Assembly (NCBI GenBank): GCA_039180675.1
Contig: JBCDDC010000002.1
Coordinates: 124,001-188,000 of the forward strand
Direction of reading: 5' to 3'
DNA from: Thermohalobaculum sp039180675
GTDB lineage: Bacteria; Pseudomonadota; Alphaproteobacteria; Rhodobacterales; Rhodobacteraceae
DNA length: 64,000 bases
Below are positions 51,595 to 60,566 of this stretch, in pieces. A program made the position numbers and the translations under genes. Each line of letters starts with the position of its first letter. Position 1 is the first letter of the stretch. The notes below the pieces were generated by a model. It saw nothing but the letters and a program-made list of their open reading frames with translations. It had not been told where the DNA came from and searched no databases.

Positions 51595-53674
51595 AGCGCC
51601 GGAGGTGCAAAGGCGGATCGGTGGCCGCCACACGCTGTCCAGCTGGGTTGGTCTCACCCTTTTTGGGCTCTGCACACTGATCCATGTCGTGCTTGAGCCT
51701 GGTCTCGATGCGCCCTGGCGCAGGCTGTGGTTCGACACGCTGACCACGATCGCGGAGCGGGAGCGTCCGGCGGACCCGCCTGTCTATGTGATCGCGATAG
51801 ACGAGAGTGCGATCGGCACATTCGGTCAATGGCCCTGGCCGCGGAACATTCTCGCCTCACTGGTGGAGAGGCTCAAAGAAGCCCGCGTGTCTGCAATCGG
51901 GATGGATATCATCTTCTCCGAACCGGACCGTCTTTCCCCCGTGGCGTTGGCGGACTGGCTGGGCAGCGCGGAACCCGGCCTTCGCGAACCGATTGCGGGT
52001 CTGGGCGACACGGACTTGGCCTTTGCCCGGGCATTGACGGGTGCCCGCGTGGTCGTGCCGGTTGCGGCGATCCAAGAGACCAGCCTTGCTTCGTTTAACG
52101 AGACCGGGGCGCAGCCCGCCGTCCTGCGCGAGGATCTGGGCGATGTGAGTCTAACGACATTCGAGAACGGGCTCCGAGCGCTCCCAGTCTTCCAGGCTGC
52201 CGCTGCCGGGCACGCAACGATCGTCTTCGACGGTGCGCCCGATGGGATCGTCCGCCGTGTGCCCGCAGTACAGGTCATCTCGGGAAGCGATACCATCATG
52301 ATGGGGCCGGAAACCTTGCGGGTGGCGACAGACGGTTTCTTCACAACAGTCCGCCCCGGCTTGATGGGCCTTGAGATCGATGTGGAGAACTATCGCTTTC
52401 CGGCGGAGCGGGACGGCACCTTCTGGATGCACTTTGGCGAGGTCGAGACCGATCGCTACATCCCTGCAGCGGCAGTGCTGACCGGAGAGGTGGGCGCGCA
52501 GGAGCTTGAGGGAAAGATGGTGCTTCTGGCAGTCACGGGCCTGGGCACGGTGGATATCCAGACCCTTGCAAGCGGTGAGCGGGTTTGGGGGGTCGAGGTC
52601 CATATGCAGATGATCGAGCAGATTCTCGAGGGTGATTTCATGCGCCGTCCGATCGAGATCTTCGTGCTCGAAACTGCATTGCTGGCGACCTTCGGTCTGC
52701 TCCTGATCCAGACGATCCCCCGCGCGCCACCTGCGCAATCGCTGGTTATGGGTCTCGCGGGCGGTATCGCACTCGTCGGTGCATCTTATGTGGCATTCAG
52801 GCTCGGTTGGTTTTTTGATGCCTCCGGCCCTGTGCTCGGCAGCGGTATTGTCGGTGCGGGCTTGGTTGCTGCGACCCTGATTGAGCGGGATAGGGAGCGG
52901 CTGCTTGAGCGCTCGGAACGCGAGGCGCAGGAGCGTGCGCGCGACGCGCTTCTGGATGCCGCAAAGAACATGCAGCTCAGCGTCTTGCCGGCGCGAACCT
53001 TTGAGATCCCGGGGAAAGTACGCCTCGCCGCCTATCTCGATCCGGCCTACTATGTGGGAGGCGATCTCTATGATCATTTCTTGCTCGACGACGGGTCGCT
53101 GTTCTTTCTCGTAGGCGATGTCTCCGGCAAAGGGATCGCTGCTTGTCAGTTCATGGGGATCTCCAAACGGCTTTGGAAGATTGTCGCCCAGCGCATGGCG
53201 CACGGGCTCGACAAGATCCAGACCGAGACGAACAATGAGATCGCCCTCGATAATGGCGAGATGCTTTTCGTCACTGGGATCGTTGGTCTTCTGAACCCGG
53301 AAACCGGGCATCTTACCTATTCAAGTGCTGGGCATGACCAACCGCTCCTGATCGGGCCGAATGGGCCGGCGCGGCAGTTGGAAGAATTCTCGGGCCCTCC
53401 CGCGGGTCTGATAACAGGGCAGGCCTATCCCGTGGGCGAGCGCGTTCTTCAGCCTGGAGAAAAGCTGATCCTGTTCTCGGATGGGGTCACTGAGGCGTTG
53501 AACGCACAGAGGCAGGACTATGGAATGGCCCGGCTGATCAGCTTTGTCGATGGGCTGCCTGCGGATCTATCGCCGACCGAGATCATCGAGGCGACGGTTG
53601 CGGATCTGCGTGCTTTTGTAGGAGGTGCGGAGAAGTCCGACGACCTGACGATGATGGTGGTCGAGCGGCTTTGA
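51533..53674 (+). CDS. CHASE2 sensor - SpoIIE-type PP2C phosphatase
   Basis: This membrane signalling protein of about 700 residues has a signal-anchor helix (near 36-55). A periplasmic CHASE2 domain follows (VYVIAIDESAIGTFGQWPWPR; GMDIIFSEPD; WGVEVHMQMIEQIL). Three membrane helices (about 380-460), a short coiled coil and a PP2C/SpoIIE domain complete it (GGDLYDHF, VGDVSGKGIAACQFM, SSAGHDQPLL, LFSDGVTEALN, KSDDLTMMVV). SpoIIE-type enzymes dephosphorylate STAS antagonists. The start is uncertain: GTG 51533 overlaps the MBL gene, with TTG 51578 or GTG 51605 as alternatives. Confidence 0.88.
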   Translation: MRTARKCTSPPPTTGLSLNSEAPEVQRRIGGRHTLSSWVGLTLFGLCTLIHVVLEPGLDAPWRRLWFDTLTTIAERERPADPPVYVIAIDESAIGTFGQWPWPRNILASLVERLKEARVSAIGMDIIFSEPDRLSPVALADWLGSAEPGLREPIAGLGDTDLAFARALTGARVVVPVAAIQETSLASFNETGAQPAVLREDLGDVSLTTFENGLRALPVFQAAAAGHATIVFDGAPDGIVRRVPAVQVISGSDTIMMGPETLRVATDGFFTTVRPGLMGLEIDVENYRFPAERDGTFWMHFGEVETDRYIPAAAVLTGEVGAQELEGKMVLLAVTGLGTVDIQTLASGERVWGVEVHMQMIEQILEGDFMRRPIEIFVLETALLATFGLLLIQTIPRAPPAQSLVMGLAGGIALVGASYVAFRLGWFFDASGPVLGSGIVGAGLVAATLIERDRERLLERSEREAQERARDALLDAAKNMQLSVLPARTFEIPGKVRLAAYLDPAYYVGGDLYDHFLLDDGSLFFLVGDVSGKGIAACQFMGISKRLWKIVAQRMAHGLDKIQTETNNEIALDNGEMLFVTGIVGLLNPETGHLTYSSAGHDQPLLIGPNGPARQLEEFSGPPAGLITGQAYPVGERVLQPGEKLILFSDGVTEALNAQRQDYGMARLISFVDGLPADLSPTEIIEATVADLRAFVGGAEKSDDLTMMVVERL

Positions 53675-53681
53675 TAGCCAC

Positions 53682-54218
53682 CTAGTCGCCGTCGAATTCA
53701 CACAGTGTGTGCACTTCAATCCCCATATCCTTGAGACGCTTTTCTCCCCCCAGATCGGGTAAATTGACGACAAAGCTCGCGGCGACGATCTGGCCGCCCA
53801 ACCGTTCCACTAGCTTGATGCCCGCAACCGCGGTTCCGCCGGTTGCGAGCAAGTCATCGATCAAAAGAACCCTGGCACCGGCCGTAAAAGCATCTTCGTG
53901 GATCTCAACAATCGCCTCGCCGTATTCGAGGCTATAGGCCTCCGCGAGGGTCGCGCCAGGCAGCTTGCCCTTCTTGCGGATCGGGATGAACGGCAGGTTC
54001 AGGCGATAGGCCGCAGCGCCCCCGAGGATGAAGCCGCGGGCGTCCATTGCGACGATCCCATCGACATGGTGGTCGAGATATGGAGCAATGATCCCGTCGA
54101 CCGCGCGGCCGAAACCGACCGGGTCGGAGAAGAGGGTCGTGACATCGCGGAATTGGACCCCGGCAACGGGAAAATCCGGGATCGTCCGGATATAGTCGGC
54201 GATGCTCTTGTCTTCCAT
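53682..54218 (-). CDS. apt: Adenine phosphoribosyltransferase
   Basis: This 178-residue salvage enzyme makes AMP from adenine and PRPP. The N-terminal SIADYIRTIPDFPVAGVQFRDVTTLF is diagnostic. The PRPP loop is VLLIDDLLATGGT (117-129). ATG 54218 is used after a GGGGGAG site; a longer start at 54242 is rejected. It converges with the CHASE2 phosphatase with a 7-bp gap and has a promoter-like element upstream. With the nucleoside operon nearby it suits base salvage. Confidence 0.95.
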   Translation of the reverse strand: MEDKSIADYIRTIPDFPVAGVQFRDVTTLFSDPVGFGRAVDGIIAPYLDHHVDGIVAMDARGFILGGAAAYRLNLPFIPIRKKGKLPGATLAEAYSLEYGEAIVEIHEDAFTAGARVLLIDDLLATGGTAVAGIKLVERLGGQIVAASFVVNLPDLGGEKRLKDMGIEVHTLCEFDGD

Positions 54219-54242
54219 GGCGCTCCCCCTTGATCTCGTCAC

Positions 54243-54550
54243 GGCCTTGTCCGGCGCGGACCCTAGACCGCAAATCCGGTGAGATCAAAGGGGAGATCGC
54301 CGCCCCCCGGGCGCAGGGTCGCGATATCTGCTGAGAGCCGGGCCGTAGAGGCGCTGTGGCATATAGGAAAGCCTCCCCTGCTCGTGGTCAGTCTGGCGCT
54401 CGAAAGGAAGCAGATGCTTTGCTGGGAAGCGCTTCATATCCGGTTCCTAACCATCTATCCGCCGCCAGTTTAAGTGATCCGAGCTGCAGCGATGGTGAGG
54501 ATCGTCACATTGGTGAGAGAGATCAGCTGAAGGTTGGCTGCGCTTTTTGC
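54243..54550. other. Gene-free interval between apt and the GhrB-like gene
   Basis: Apart from the apt promoter, 308 bp hold no gene I can support. A GCTGCAGC palindrome occurs at about 54484-54491, which is unremarkable. The GhrB-like operon ends at its far edge. Confidence 0.5.
54260..54288 (-). promoter_or_regulatory. Sigma70-like promoter of apt
   Basis: On the minus strand TTGATC (54288-54283) and TAGGGT (54265-54260) are spaced exactly 17 bp, about 42 bp before the apt start codon. Confidence 0.5.
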
Positions 54551-55495
54551 CTAAACCAACGGGGTCAACAGCGGCCTGCCCGAGAAGTGCGCCGCCATAT
54601 TGGCCACCAGCAGGTCCCCCATCTGAAATCGGGTCTTGTGGGTGGCTGAGCCCTGATGCGGGCTGAGGACCACGTTGTCGAGGTCGAAGAGCGCCTCGGG
54701 CACATGCGGCTCATCTTCAAAGACATCTAGTGCCGCACCGCCCAGGGCGCCCGAGGACAGGAGTTCGACCATGGCGGGTTCATCGATCAGCGTTCCGCGC
54801 CCGACATTGACGAGGAAACCGTCCGGCCCAAGCGCCTCCATCACTTGGCGCGAGACGATCCGATGGGTCTCCGCCGAGCCCGGGGCAATCACTACGAGCC
54901 AGTCGACGTCGCGTGCCATGTCCTCGAGCCGCTCATAGTAGGGGAAAGGCTGATGCGCCTGCTCGCGCCGCCCGTGGTAAACGACGCGCATCTTCATCGC
55001 CTGGCAGCGGGCAGCAATTTCCTTCCCGATCCGGCCCAGGCCGAGGATGCCGACGGTCCTCCCAGTCAACTCATGGGTCAGCCCGAACGCCTTGCCATGC
55101 CGCGCCCATTCGCCTTTCCTAACCCAGTGATCGGCCTGGGGCAGACGATGTGCGAGCGCAATCATCAGGCCGAGCGTGATCTCCGCCATGCAGTCGTTCA
55201 GAACATCCGGTGTTGTCGTCACCCGGATCCCGCGCGCCTGCACGGCCGGGATGTCTATTCCGTCATAACCGACGCCGAAGCTGGCGATCAGCTCGATCGC
55301 CGGGCAAGCGGCGAGGACATCCGCCGGAACGCCCGATGCACCATCCGTCGCGATCGCCCGAATGCGCGGGCCGACGTCTGACAGCAGAGCTGGCTTATCC
55401 TCGGCCTCCCAATAGCGATGGACCGTGTAGGCCTTCTCCAGCTCGTCCATGGCGGTTCTGAGCATGGGGCCTATCATGATGATTTCGGGCTTCAT
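54551..55495 (-). CDS. D-2-hydroxyacid dehydrogenase (glyoxylate/hydroxypyruvate reductase-like)
   Basis: This 314-residue D-isomer-specific 2-hydroxyacid dehydrogenase has catalytic Arg233 (VGRGTLIDE), Glu262 (FEDEPHVPEAL) and His280 (LSPHQGSAT). The nucleotide motif GLGRIGKEIAARC is followed by YHGRREQ, whose arginines suggest NADPH preference as in GhrB-type reductases. It reduces glyoxylate, hydroxypyruvate or a related 2-oxo acid. It is the last gene of the minus-strand catabolic block, 36 bp after the DMT gene. Confidence 0.88.
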   Translation of the reverse strand: MKPEIIMIGPMLRTAMDELEKAYTVHRYWEAEDKPALLSDVGPRIRAIATDGASGVPADVLAACPAIELIASFGVGYDGIDIPAVQARGIRVTTTPDVLNDCMAEITLGLMIALAHRLPQADHWVRKGEWARHGKAFGLTHELTGRTVGILGLGRIGKEIAARCQAMKMRVVYHGRREQAHQPFPYYERLEDMARDVDWLVVIAPGSAETHRIVSRQVMEALGPDGFLVNVGRGTLIDEPAMVELLSSGALGGAALDVFEDEPHVPEALFDLDNVVLSPHQGSATHKTRFQMGDLLVANMAAHFSGRPLLTPLV

Positions 55496-55531
55496 TTCGG
55501 TCTCCGGTCTTTGGCGGGAAGCTTGGTGGGC

Positions 55532-56422
55532 CTAAGAGCTTTCGGAAAGCTGACGCTCGCGGAGCCATATGTAAAGCCCGCTCGCCATCACCACGGCGGC
55601 GCCGATCATCACCCAGATATCCGGAATGTCCGCAAAGAAGATCCAGCCCGACGCAACCATGAAGATGAGCTGCAGATAGACAAAGGGCGCCAGAACGGAC
55701 GCGGGCGCAAAGCGATGGCCGATGATCAGAAGCTGGTGGCCGAGCCAGCCGAAGAGGCCGATCAGGACAAAAGCCAGCCAGTCGATCCCCACTGGCCATT
55801 GCCAGACCGGCGCCGCGAACGGAGCGAGGCAGAGCGTGGCCAGACCGGCGGCATAGAATTGCTGCACCTCGGTCGTGTCGCGCCCGGCGGCCTTGCGTGT
55901 CAGGACGAAGTAGATCGAGGCACAGGTTACGGCCCCGATCGAGAAGATCGCCGCCCAGTGCACATCGCCGAGACCAGGGCGCACGACAATCAGAACGCCC
56001 GCAAAGCCTACTCCAATCGCCGCCCATCGCCGCCAGCCGACCGTCTCACCCAGAACAGGGATCGAGAGCGCGCAGACGATCAGCGGCGCGGCAAAGAAGA
56101 TCGACATCGTGAGGCTGAGTGGCAGATACTGCAGCGCTGCGAAATTGAACGCGGTCGAGATCATGAGAGCGAACGCACGGGCGATGGTGATTGCGGGCGC
56201 CTTGCTTCTGGCCAGGCTCATTCCAAGCGCAGGGCCGGATATGGCAAGCACCAAGAGGAAGTGCCCGAGATAGCGCACGAAGACTGCCTCGGTCACCGGC
56301 ATGCCCCGGGTCACCAGCCACTTCGCGCATGTGTCGATGCCCATGAAGCAGAAGAAGGCGCCGATCATCAGGGCAATGGCGACGAGACGGCGGTCTTCGA
56401 CCGGCTTGAGCTCTCCGCTCAA
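55532..56422 (-). CDS. DMT-superfamily permease (EamA)
   Basis: This 296-residue protein has about ten membrane helices in two EamA repeats, beginning with ALMIGAFFCFMGIDTCAKWLV. The second repeat has APFVYLQLIFMVASGWIFFADIPDIW. The substrate is unknown; its position in the sugar-acid-type block suggests transport of a metabolite of that pathway. Its ATG overlaps the stop of the PanE-like gene (ATGA). Confidence 0.87.
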   Translation of the reverse strand: MSGELKPVEDRRLVAIALMIGAFFCFMGIDTCAKWLVTRGMPVTEAVFVRYLGHFLLVLAISGPALGMSLARSKAPAITIARAFALMISTAFNFAALQYLPLSLTMSIFFAAPLIVCALSIPVLGETVGWRRWAAIGVGFAGVLIVVRPGLGDVHWAAIFSIGAVTCASIYFVLTRKAAGRDTTEVQQFYAAGLATLCLAPFAAPVWQWPVGIDWLAFVLIGLFGWLGHQLLIIGHRFAPASVLAPFVYLQLIFMVASGWIFFADIPDIWVMIGAAVVMASGLYIWLRERQLSESS

Positions 56423-57336
56423 AAGGCGGCTTCCCTTGCGCGGACGATCTCAGCCGCCGTCGTGTTCATCGGGCAGAGAACGCCAACCTTCGCGCCCTCG
56501 ACCGGGACGCGCCCGTTGAGTGCGTCAATCTCGGAAGGCCGGCCTGCGAGATTGTCGAGCAGCATCGAGGGACGGCCGTTCCACACCTTCTCGGCAAACG
56601 CCTCGAGATAGGGGATCGGTTCGTCGAAGGTCAGGTTAATCTTCTGCGCCCGTGCGACCTCATAGGCCTCGGTCCCGCAACCCAGGCAGAAGGCGCGCGT
56701 GCCAGGCTCCGACATCATCTCGCCGATTGTCCTGTTGAAGACCGTGCAGGGGGCGGAGAATGAGACGTTGCAGATGAACTTCTCCCAGATCATCTGGTCG
56801 GTGTCCGGATATCCCTCCGCCTGAAATCCTGCCGAGCGCCAGACCTCGACGACGTTGGCCAACCGCTCGGTCTCGCCGCCCTGCAGCTCCCCAACGCGGA
56901 TCAGGTTCATGTTGTTGTGGTGGATATGGCCTGGGCCCTTGACCGAGGCGCCGAAGGCTTGCGCGATCCCCAACATGATCCGGCCCGGCTCCATGACGGC
57001 CGATAACCGCTCACCTGCGCCAAGGCCATTCTGGATGGTGAGCACCGGTGTCTCAGGGCCGAGGAGCGGCCCCATTTTCTCTGCTGCAGGGGCGACGCCA
57101 GCAGCCTTGGTCGCCAGCACGACCAGATCGCAGGGACCTGCCTCGGTTGGATCGGTCGTCGCGTTGATCCCGCTGATCACCCTGTCCCCGCTGAAGCCTT
57201 CGAGCCGCATGCCGCTTTTGATTGAATCGACGTGCTCGGGCCAGACATCGATCGCCCAGACCTCGTGGCCCGCTTCGGCGAAAAGGCCCGCGTACACCCC
57301 GCCCATAGCGCCGACCCCGACAACTGCGATTTTCAT
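56419..57336 (-). CDS. Ketopantoate reductase-like (PanE/ApbA family) dehydrogenase
   Basis: This 305-residue NADPH oxidoreductase has the N-terminal Rossmann motif VVGVGAMGGVYAGLFAEAGHEV, then LVVLATKAAGVAPAAE and TIQNGLGAGERLS. The C-terminal substrate domain contains WEKFICNVSFSAPC, with the conserved lysine of KPR enzymes. It is coupled to the HAD and DMT genes by ATGA overlaps. In such catabolic operons PanE-like proteins often reduce other 2-keto acids, so a pantothenate role is not assumed. Confidence 0.85.
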   Translation of the reverse strand: MKIAVVGVGAMGGVYAGLFAEAGHEVWAIDVWPEHVDSIKSGMRLEGFSGDRVISGINATTDPTEAGPCDLVVLATKAAGVAPAAEKMGPLLGPETPVLTIQNGLGAGERLSAVMEPGRIMLGIAQAFGASVKGPGHIHHNNMNLIRVGELQGGETERLANVVEVWRSAGFQAEGYPDTDQMIWEKFICNVSFSAPCTVFNRTIGEMMSEPGTRAFCLGCGTEAYEVARAQKINLTFDEPIPYLEAFAEKVWNGRPSMLLDNLAGRPSEIDALNGRVPVEGAKVGVLCPMNTTAAEIVRAREAAF

Positions 57337-58001
57337 GCGGCCTCCTCCAAACCGATCAGCGCGGGCAGCCGGGTCATATTGTCGAAAACCTCGGCACCGA
57401 GAGCTGTCATCTCTTGGATCGGTCCGTTAGAGGCTCCGATATAGGCCAACGTGCGCATGCCGGCAGCGATCGCCGCCCTGACCCCGGTTCTGCTGTCTTC
57501 GATCACCACGCAGTTCGAGGGAGAGCAGCCCATCTGCGCAGCGGCGTGGAGGACGAGATCTGGTGCCGGTTTGCCGCGTTCGACGCTGTCTGAGGTGAAA
57601 AGGACGTCCTGCAGTCGATCCAGCAGACCAGCGGAGCCGAGCGAGCTGTGCATCTTCGCAATGCTGCCTGAGGACGCGACGCATAGCGGGATGCCCGCGG
57701 TGTCGATCCGGGAGATGGCTGCTTTCACTCCAGAAATCGCCGCCACACCGTGCTCTCGAAAGGCCTCAATCGTCGCGTCGCGCACCATTGCCGTCCAGTC
57801 CGGTCCGAGGCTGCGTCCGATTTCGGCCTCCACCTCTTCCTGCACCGACTTCATGGACTTGCCGAGGAAGCGAGCCATGCTGCCCGCAACGTCGATCTCC
57901 ATCCCTTCGCGCTGCAGGATCTCAGCCATCACAGCATTTGATGTCGGCTCGGTATCAACCAGGACCCCGTCGCAATCAAAGATGACGAGGCCCGGCCTCA
58001 C
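57333..58001 (-). CDS. HAD-superfamily phosphatase (PGMB-like)
   Basis: This 222-residue HAD hydrolase has motif I FDCDGVLVDTEP (nucleophile Asp9, acid Asp11), motif II near LCVASSGS and motif IV in CVVIEDSRTGVRAAIAAGM. The cap insert lies between motifs I and II. It dephosphorylates or isomerises a sugar phosphate. It overlaps the FAH gene stop and PanE-like start by 4 bp on each side. Confidence 0.88.
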   Translation of the reverse strand: MRPGLVIFDCDGVLVDTEPTSNAVMAEILQREGMEIDVAGSMARFLGKSMKSVQEEVEAEIGRSLGPDWTAMVRDATIEAFREHGVAAISGVKAAISRIDTAGIPLCVASSGSIAKMHSSLGSAGLLDRLQDVLFTSDSVERGKPAPDLVLHAAAQMGCSPSNCVVIEDSRTGVRAAIAAGMRTLAYIGASNGPIQEMTALGAEVFDNMTRLPALIGLEEAA

Positions 58002-58837
58002 ATCTCCACCACTTTGAGGCGCTGCTCACCCAGTCCTTTGATGCCGAGCTCCATCACATCGCCGTTCCTCAGGAAGACTTGCGGCCGCATTCCCATGCCG
58101 ACACCAGGTGGTGTGCCGGTCGGGATCACGTCGCCCGGCTGCAGGCTCATGAAGCGCGAAATGTAGCTGACCACGAACGCGGGCTTGAAGATGAAGGTCT
58201 TCGTGTTCCCGGTCTGACGGCGGGTGCCGGAGACATCGAGCCACATGTCGAGATCGTTTACATCGCCGATCTCGTCCTTGGTCACCATCCAGGGACCGAG
58301 CGGGCCGAAGGTGTCGTGGCTCTTGCCCTTCATCCACTGACCGCCATGGTTGATCTGAAAGTCCCGCTCCGAGACGTCGTTGAATACGGCGAACCCGGCG
58401 ACGTGGTCCATCGCGGTCTCTTCGGAGACATTCTTGGTCTCGGAACCAATCACGATGGCGAGCTCCACCTCCCAGTCCAGCATGGTGGAGCCACGGGGCA
58501 TCTCGATATCGTCATACGGCCCGCAGACCGAGGAGACCGCTTTTCCAAAGAGGACGGGCTCCTCCGGGATCGGATTGCCGGTCTCCGTCGCGTGGTCGCG
58601 ATAGTTCAGGCCAACGCAGGCGAGCTTGCCGACATTCCCGACGCATGGTCCGATCCGGGGGTCTCCTTCGACTAGAGGCAGGGATGCAGGATCAATCGCA
58701 CCGAGGCTCGCAAGGCTTCCTGGCGCCAGCGCAGCCCCATCGATATCGTCGACGTGAGCCGAGAGATCGCGGATCGCCGAGCCGTCCCAAAGCCCCGGTT
58801 TCTCAGCCCCCTCGTCGCCATAGCGTAGAAGTTTCAT
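57998..58837 (-). CDS. FAH-family hydrolase (2,4-diketo-3-deoxy-sugar-acid hydrolase-like)
   Basis: This 279-residue fumarylacetoacetate-hydrolase-family protein has metal ligands Glu123 and Glu125 (LDWEVELAIVIG) and Asp154 (FNDVSERDFQ). LNYRDHATETG, HDTFGPLGPWMV and GDVIPTGTPPGVGMGM are typical of the 2,4-diketo-3-deoxy-L-rhamnonate/fuconate hydrolase branch. These split the diketo acid to pyruvate and lactate. Its start has GGGAGGAGG upstream and is 166 bp after the hydratase, so this may be a transcription unit start. Confidence 0.85.
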   Translation of the reverse strand: MKLLRYGDEGAEKPGLWDGSAIRDLSAHVDDIDGAALAPGSLASLGAIDPASLPLVEGDPRIGPCVGNVGKLACVGLNYRDHATETGNPIPEEPVLFGKAVSSVCGPYDDIEMPRGSTMLDWEVELAIVIGSETKNVSEETAMDHVAGFAVFNDVSERDFQINHGGQWMKGKSHDTFGPLGPWMVTKDEIGDVNDLDMWLDVSGTRRQTGNTKTFIFKPAFVVSYISRFMSLQPGDVIPTGTPPGVGMGMRPQVFLRNGDVMELGIKGLGEQRLKVVEM

Positions 58838-59003
58838 TTTTGCCTCCTCCCAGCCCTTAAGCCGCTTTGCGGTCGTTCAATGGAATGTCGTATCTCTGAG
58901 CGCGCAGGCTGCCCAGCCCGCCGATTTCGTTGGAGCATTTTGGGGTCGCGCCGCTTTCGGCATTGACCGGTGTTCGGGTCCGATCACGGTAGGGTCGACG
59001 ATC

Positions 59004-59777
59004 TCAGTCAATCGAGAGCTCCACAGCCTGATCAGCGATCTGATACTGGGTTTTGACTGGGCCTTTTGGATACCTGGTCTTTATGACGGAGCCGGTAATT
59101 ACGATCTCGCCGGCCCGGATTGAGAGGCCCTGACCGGCAATGAGGTTCGCGATCCAAACAAGCGACCCGATCGGGTCGGCATCGCCAGCCACCGCCTTGG
59201 CCGGGTCTTCGGCTGTCCACTCCAATCGACAGGGCAGGCTGTCGATATCGAGCTTGTGCCAGTCCTCGATCGGGTCCCCGATGATGACCCCGGCACACCA
59301 CGCATTGTCGGCGATCATCGTGCGGGCGTCGAGGATCGAGTAGTCCGCGTCCCGGTCGATGATCAGTTCGAAAGCGGGGCGGATGCAGGCGATATGCGGG
59401 CGGATGCTGTCACGGTCGAGGCCAGGGCGGCTGATCGTGCGTTCTATCTCGATGGCGAGTTCGAACTCGACGCCGAGCCCATGATAATCGGCAAGGCTGA
59501 TCTTCGCCGGGCTCTCCATGATCTCGCCTTTGAAGATCCCACCCGCGATCGGATGATCAACCCCGCAAAGCTCCTGCTGCACCTTTGAAGCAAGTGCGAT
59601 TTTGCGCCCACCCAGAATGCCACGCCCCTCTCGGGCATGGATGTCATGGAGTTCGCTTTGCACAGCGTAAGCCTCGTCGATGTCGCGCGGCATGAAATCC
59701 CCGGTGAGCTGGCGATATGTCCGGCCCGCGCGGTGCTGGCCGATGATCTCCCAGGCGATTTGCTCTGCGCGTTCCAT
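59004..59777 (-). CDS. 2-keto-4-pentenoate hydratase-family protein (MhpD-like)
   Basis: This 257-residue hydratase or decarboxylase has GRKIALASKVQQELCGVDHPIAGGIF, EFELAIEIERTI and LIAGQGLSIRAGEIVITGSV, the MhpD/TesE family pattern, with Glu ligands in GVEFELAIEIE. It hydrates a 2-keto-4-enoic acid to 4-hydroxy-2-keto acid. It starts at ATG 59777, overlapping the SDR stop by one base. The substrate is unknown. Confidence 0.86.
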   Translation of the reverse strand: MERAEQIAWEIIGQHRAGRTYRQLTGDFMPRDIDEAYAVQSELHDIHAREGRGILGGRKIALASKVQQELCGVDHPIAGGIFKGEIMESPAKISLADYHGLGVEFELAIEIERTISRPGLDRDSIRPHIACIRPAFELIIDRDADYSILDARTMIADNAWCAGVIIGDPIEDWHKLDIDSLPCRLEWTAEDPAKAVAGDADPIGSLVWIANLIAGQGLSIRAGEIVITGSVIKTRYPKGPVKTQYQIADQAVELSID

Positions 59778-60505
59778 CAGGCCGCGCTCCAGCCGCCGTC
59801 AATGATATGCGTCTGTCCGGTGACGAACGCGCTTTCGTCGGAGGCGAGCCAGACTGCGAGATGCGCAATCTCCTCCGCCTGGGCGATCCGGCCCATGGGC
59901 TGGCGCGCGATAAAGGCCTTGCGCGCCGCCTCGTAATCGCCGGTCGCGCGCAGGCGCTGTTCGAGCGACGGGCTCTCCACCGTGCCGGGGCAGATCGCGT
60001 TCACCCGAATGCCCTTGGTGACATAGTCGACGGCAACCGATTTCGTGAGGCCTATGACGGCGGCTTTCGACGCACCGTAGATGCACCGGTTCGGGGCGCC
60101 GATCACGGATGAGACGGCCGACGACATATTGATGATCGATCCGCCTCCCCGCTCGATCATGCCTGGGAGGGCGATCTGCATCGACTTCCACATCGCGCGC
60201 GCGTTGAGATTGAAGGCAAAGTCCCATTCGTCATCCGTGCTTTGCAAAAGCGTGCCGCTGTGAACGAAGCCTGCGCAGTTGAAGAGGATATTGGGGCTAG
60301 CCTTCGAAATCCCGTCAGCCAGCGCCTGATCGTCGAGGACATCGAGTGGTGAGGTGGTCACACCCTCTGGCAGATTGCTCAGCAGGCTTTCATCGATATC
60401 GGTGGCGAAGACCTGCGCACCCTCGGCGTGAAAGGCGAGCGCGGTGGCCCGGCCAATGCCTTGACCTGCCGCAGTGATGAGCGCGCGTTTGCCCTGAAGT
60501 CGCAT
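59777..60505 (-). CDS. SDR-family dehydrogenase (2-keto-3-deoxy-L-fuconate dehydrogenase-like)
   Basis: This 242-residue short-chain dehydrogenase has NAD motif TAAGQGIGRATALAFHAEGA, LFNCAGFVHSGTLLQ, INMSSAVSSVIGAPNRCIYG, Tyr-x3-Lys in YGASKAAV and CPGTVESPSL. The whole pattern resembles the DHRS6/BDH2 branch that includes bacterial 2-keto-3-deoxy-L-fuconate dehydrogenase. ATG 60505 follows AGGGGGG; a longer start at 60541 is rejected. The product would suit the FAH-family hydrolase in the same block. Confidence 0.85.
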   Translation of the reverse strand: MRLQGKRALITAAGQGIGRATALAFHAEGAQVFATDIDESLLSNLPEGVTTSPLDVLDDQALADGISKASPNILFNCAGFVHSGTLLQSTDDEWDFAFNLNARAMWKSMQIALPGMIERGGGSIINMSSAVSSVIGAPNRCIYGASKAAVIGLTKSVAVDYVTKGIRVNAICPGTVESPSLEQRLRATGDYEAARKAFIARQPMGRIAQAEEIAHLAVWLASDESAFVTGQTHIIDGGWSAA

Positions 60506-60566
60506 GATCCCCCCTGAAGGCTGTCTGTCGCCATTACCCACAATGCCGGGCGGATTGGCAATGGGC

